From Methylomicrobium sp. (GTDB lineage Bacteria > Pseudomonadota > Gammaproteobacteria > Methylococcales > Methylomonadaceae), in NCBI GenBank assembly GCA_007135635.1, contig SLIO01000259.1, positions 1-5,936 of the forward strand: a stretch of DNA of 5,936 nt, read 5' to 3'. Both the position numbers and the translations under genes were made by a program. Shown piece by piece: positions 4,921 through 5,936 of this stretch (positions are counted from its first letter, which is position 1; each line of letters opens with the position of its first letter). The notes under the pieces were generated by a model. That model was not told the DNA's origin. It saw only the letters and a program-made list of their open reading frames with translations, and made no database searches.

Positions 4921-5936
4921 ATGAATAAAAAACTTCTTATCGGTGCAACGCTATATACCTTGTTCGTCGTCTATGGCAGTTTGGTTCCGCTCGATTACCG
5001 GCCAATGCCTCTCGACGTTGCTTTGGAAAAATTCCGCAATATTCGTTATCTCAATCTAGGCATAGAATCGCGTGCGGACTGGGTTGCGAATATTCTGCTT
5101 TACATACCGCTGGCTTACTTGTGGGCGGCTGGTTTTGGCGGTCAATTTCGCGGATACACCAGGCTACTGGTTGCGGTGCCGGTTTTGCTGTTTTGTTGGG
5201 CTTTGGCTGTTTCGATCGAGTTTGCTCAGTTATTTTTCCCACCCCGTACCGTTTCGATCAACGATTTGATCGCCGAGGCAATGGGCTCGGCCATTGGCGT
5301 AGGACTTTGGTTATTTTCAGGCGATTATTTCCGCCGTTTATCTCGTCATCTCTCTCTTGGTAATTTTCTATCGATCAAAGCGGCGATTATTTTCTATATC
5401 GCCTTCTATTTTGCCTTAAGTTTTTTTCCGTTCGATTTTGTGATTTCCCATCAAGAGCTTGACGCTCGGCTGGCTTCCGGCAATCACAGCCTGTTTATGT
5501 CCATCGATACCTGCCGCGCCGATGGTATTCGCTGTGTAGTCAAACTCGGGGCAGAAATAGCCGTATTGATTCCGTTAGGAATTTTACTCTGTTTATTGCC
5601 TTATATTTCGCACCCCAAACTGGTTTGCATTTTGACCGGTTTTTTTATCGGTTTGTTTGTCGAAATAGGTCAATTATTTCTGGCGTCTGGTGTGGCGCAA
5701 GGCATTTCGGTGCTAACACGCATGACGGGATTGGGGGTAGGCGCGTTCGTGTTTGCCTTTTTTTCCAAGCATGACAAGAGCTATTGGATTTCTTGGATAA
5801 AACCCGTACTGTTGATTGTTTTACCGGTGCATATTTTTTTAGTGGCCGCGCTGAACGGCTGGATCGGCGGGAATTGGATCGATCTTGAAAAGGCGCTTGA
5901 AAAACTCGAAACAATTCAGTTTTTACCGTTTTACTA
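4921..5936 (+). CDS. VanZ-like multi-repeat integral membrane protein, 5' part (runs off right edge)
   Basis: The frame is open from ATG 4921 to the window end, 338 codons, with no stop. The product is strongly hydrophobic, with about eight likely membrane segments (for example residues 5-23, 54-71, 81-99, 118-133, 152-170, 208-227, 234-254, 266-282 and 293-311). Residues 8-135 form a VanZ-like domain: DWVANILLYIPLAY (53-66), then E100-x-x-Q103, R109 and D115-L before a Gly-rich helix. Residues 155-283 repeat this layout (E248-x-x-Q251-LF and G270/G274 align without gaps), but Arg and Asp are replaced by Gly257 and Ser263. VanZ is known from teicoplanin resistance, but most homologues have no proven role, and several accompany envelope or polysaccharide genes. 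No Shine-Dalgarno precedes the ATG; it starts 21 nt after the Uma2-type stop, so translation may be coupled. Drug resistance should not be inferred. Confidence 0.85.
   Translation, partial: MNKKLLIGATLYTLFVVYGSLVPLDYRPMPLDVALEKFRNIRYLNLGIESRADWVANILLYIPLAYLWAAGFGGQFRGYTRLLVAVPVLLFCWALAVSIEFAQLFFPPRTVSINDLIAEAMGSAIGVGLWLFSGDYFRRLSRHLSLGNFLSIKAAIIFYIAFYFALSFFPFDFVISHQELDARLASGNHSLFMSIDTCRADGIRCVVKLGAEIAVLIPLGILLCLLPYISHPKLVCILTGFFIGLFVEIGQLFLASGVAQGISVLTRMTGLGVGAFVFAFFSKHDKSYWISWIKPVLLIVLPVHIFLVAALNGWIGGNWIDLEKALEKLETIQFLPFY

Noticed and set aside
5051..5914. Short open frames on either strand inside the VanZ-like gene
   Set aside because: The + strand frame from 4921 is uninterrupted for 338 codons and shows membrane segments and VanZ motifs; the others are shadows.

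Overview
The window looks like a stretch of gammaproteobacterial chromosome of moderate G+C content. The prfB-lysS pair, with an intact +1 frameshift site in prfB, and an RsmJ-type 16S rRNA methyltransferase point to Gammaproteobacteria. The mix with an Uma2-family nuclease, a VanZ-like membrane protein and a small hairpin-rich intergenic repeat is reminiscent of methanotrophs (Methylococcales). That narrower placement is an impression from gene content, not a demonstrated match. Every gene called lies on the + strand.

Left part (1-3766) is a housekeeping block for translation. The 3' part of rsmJ (16S rRNA m2G1516 methyltransferase) is followed after 15 nt by a small Rieske [2Fe-2S] ferredoxin gene with a good ribosome binding site. 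A gap of 132 nt holds a weak terminator-like hairpin and a promoter candidate with a perfect TATAAT. Then comes prfB (peptide chain release factor 2). It is readable only through a programmed +1 frameshift at its codon-26 UGA, giving a 365-residue protein. lysS (class II lysyl-tRNA synthetase, 498 residues) follows 104 nt later, the same order as in Escherichia coli.

Middle part (3767-4338) has no convincing full-size gene. It contains a compact fold-back element of about 200 bp (3800-4001) with 26-nt imperfect inverted ends (20 of 26 positions identical) and at least five internal hairpins, including a near-duplicated hairpin word. To its right lie two more hairpins and a 43-codon open frame that could encode a small single-pass membrane peptide with a basic tail. 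Open frames that run through the fold-back element on both strands look spurious.

Right part (4339-5936) is accessory. An Uma2/DUF820 PD-(D/E)XK nuclease-like gene is followed 21 nt later by a VanZ-like polytopic membrane protein gene that runs off the right edge. The VanZ-like protein carries two tandem VanZ repeats. The second has lost the Arg and Asp seen in the first, and a third repeat may begin at the window edge. No tRNA, rRNA, CRISPR array or transposase gene was seen.
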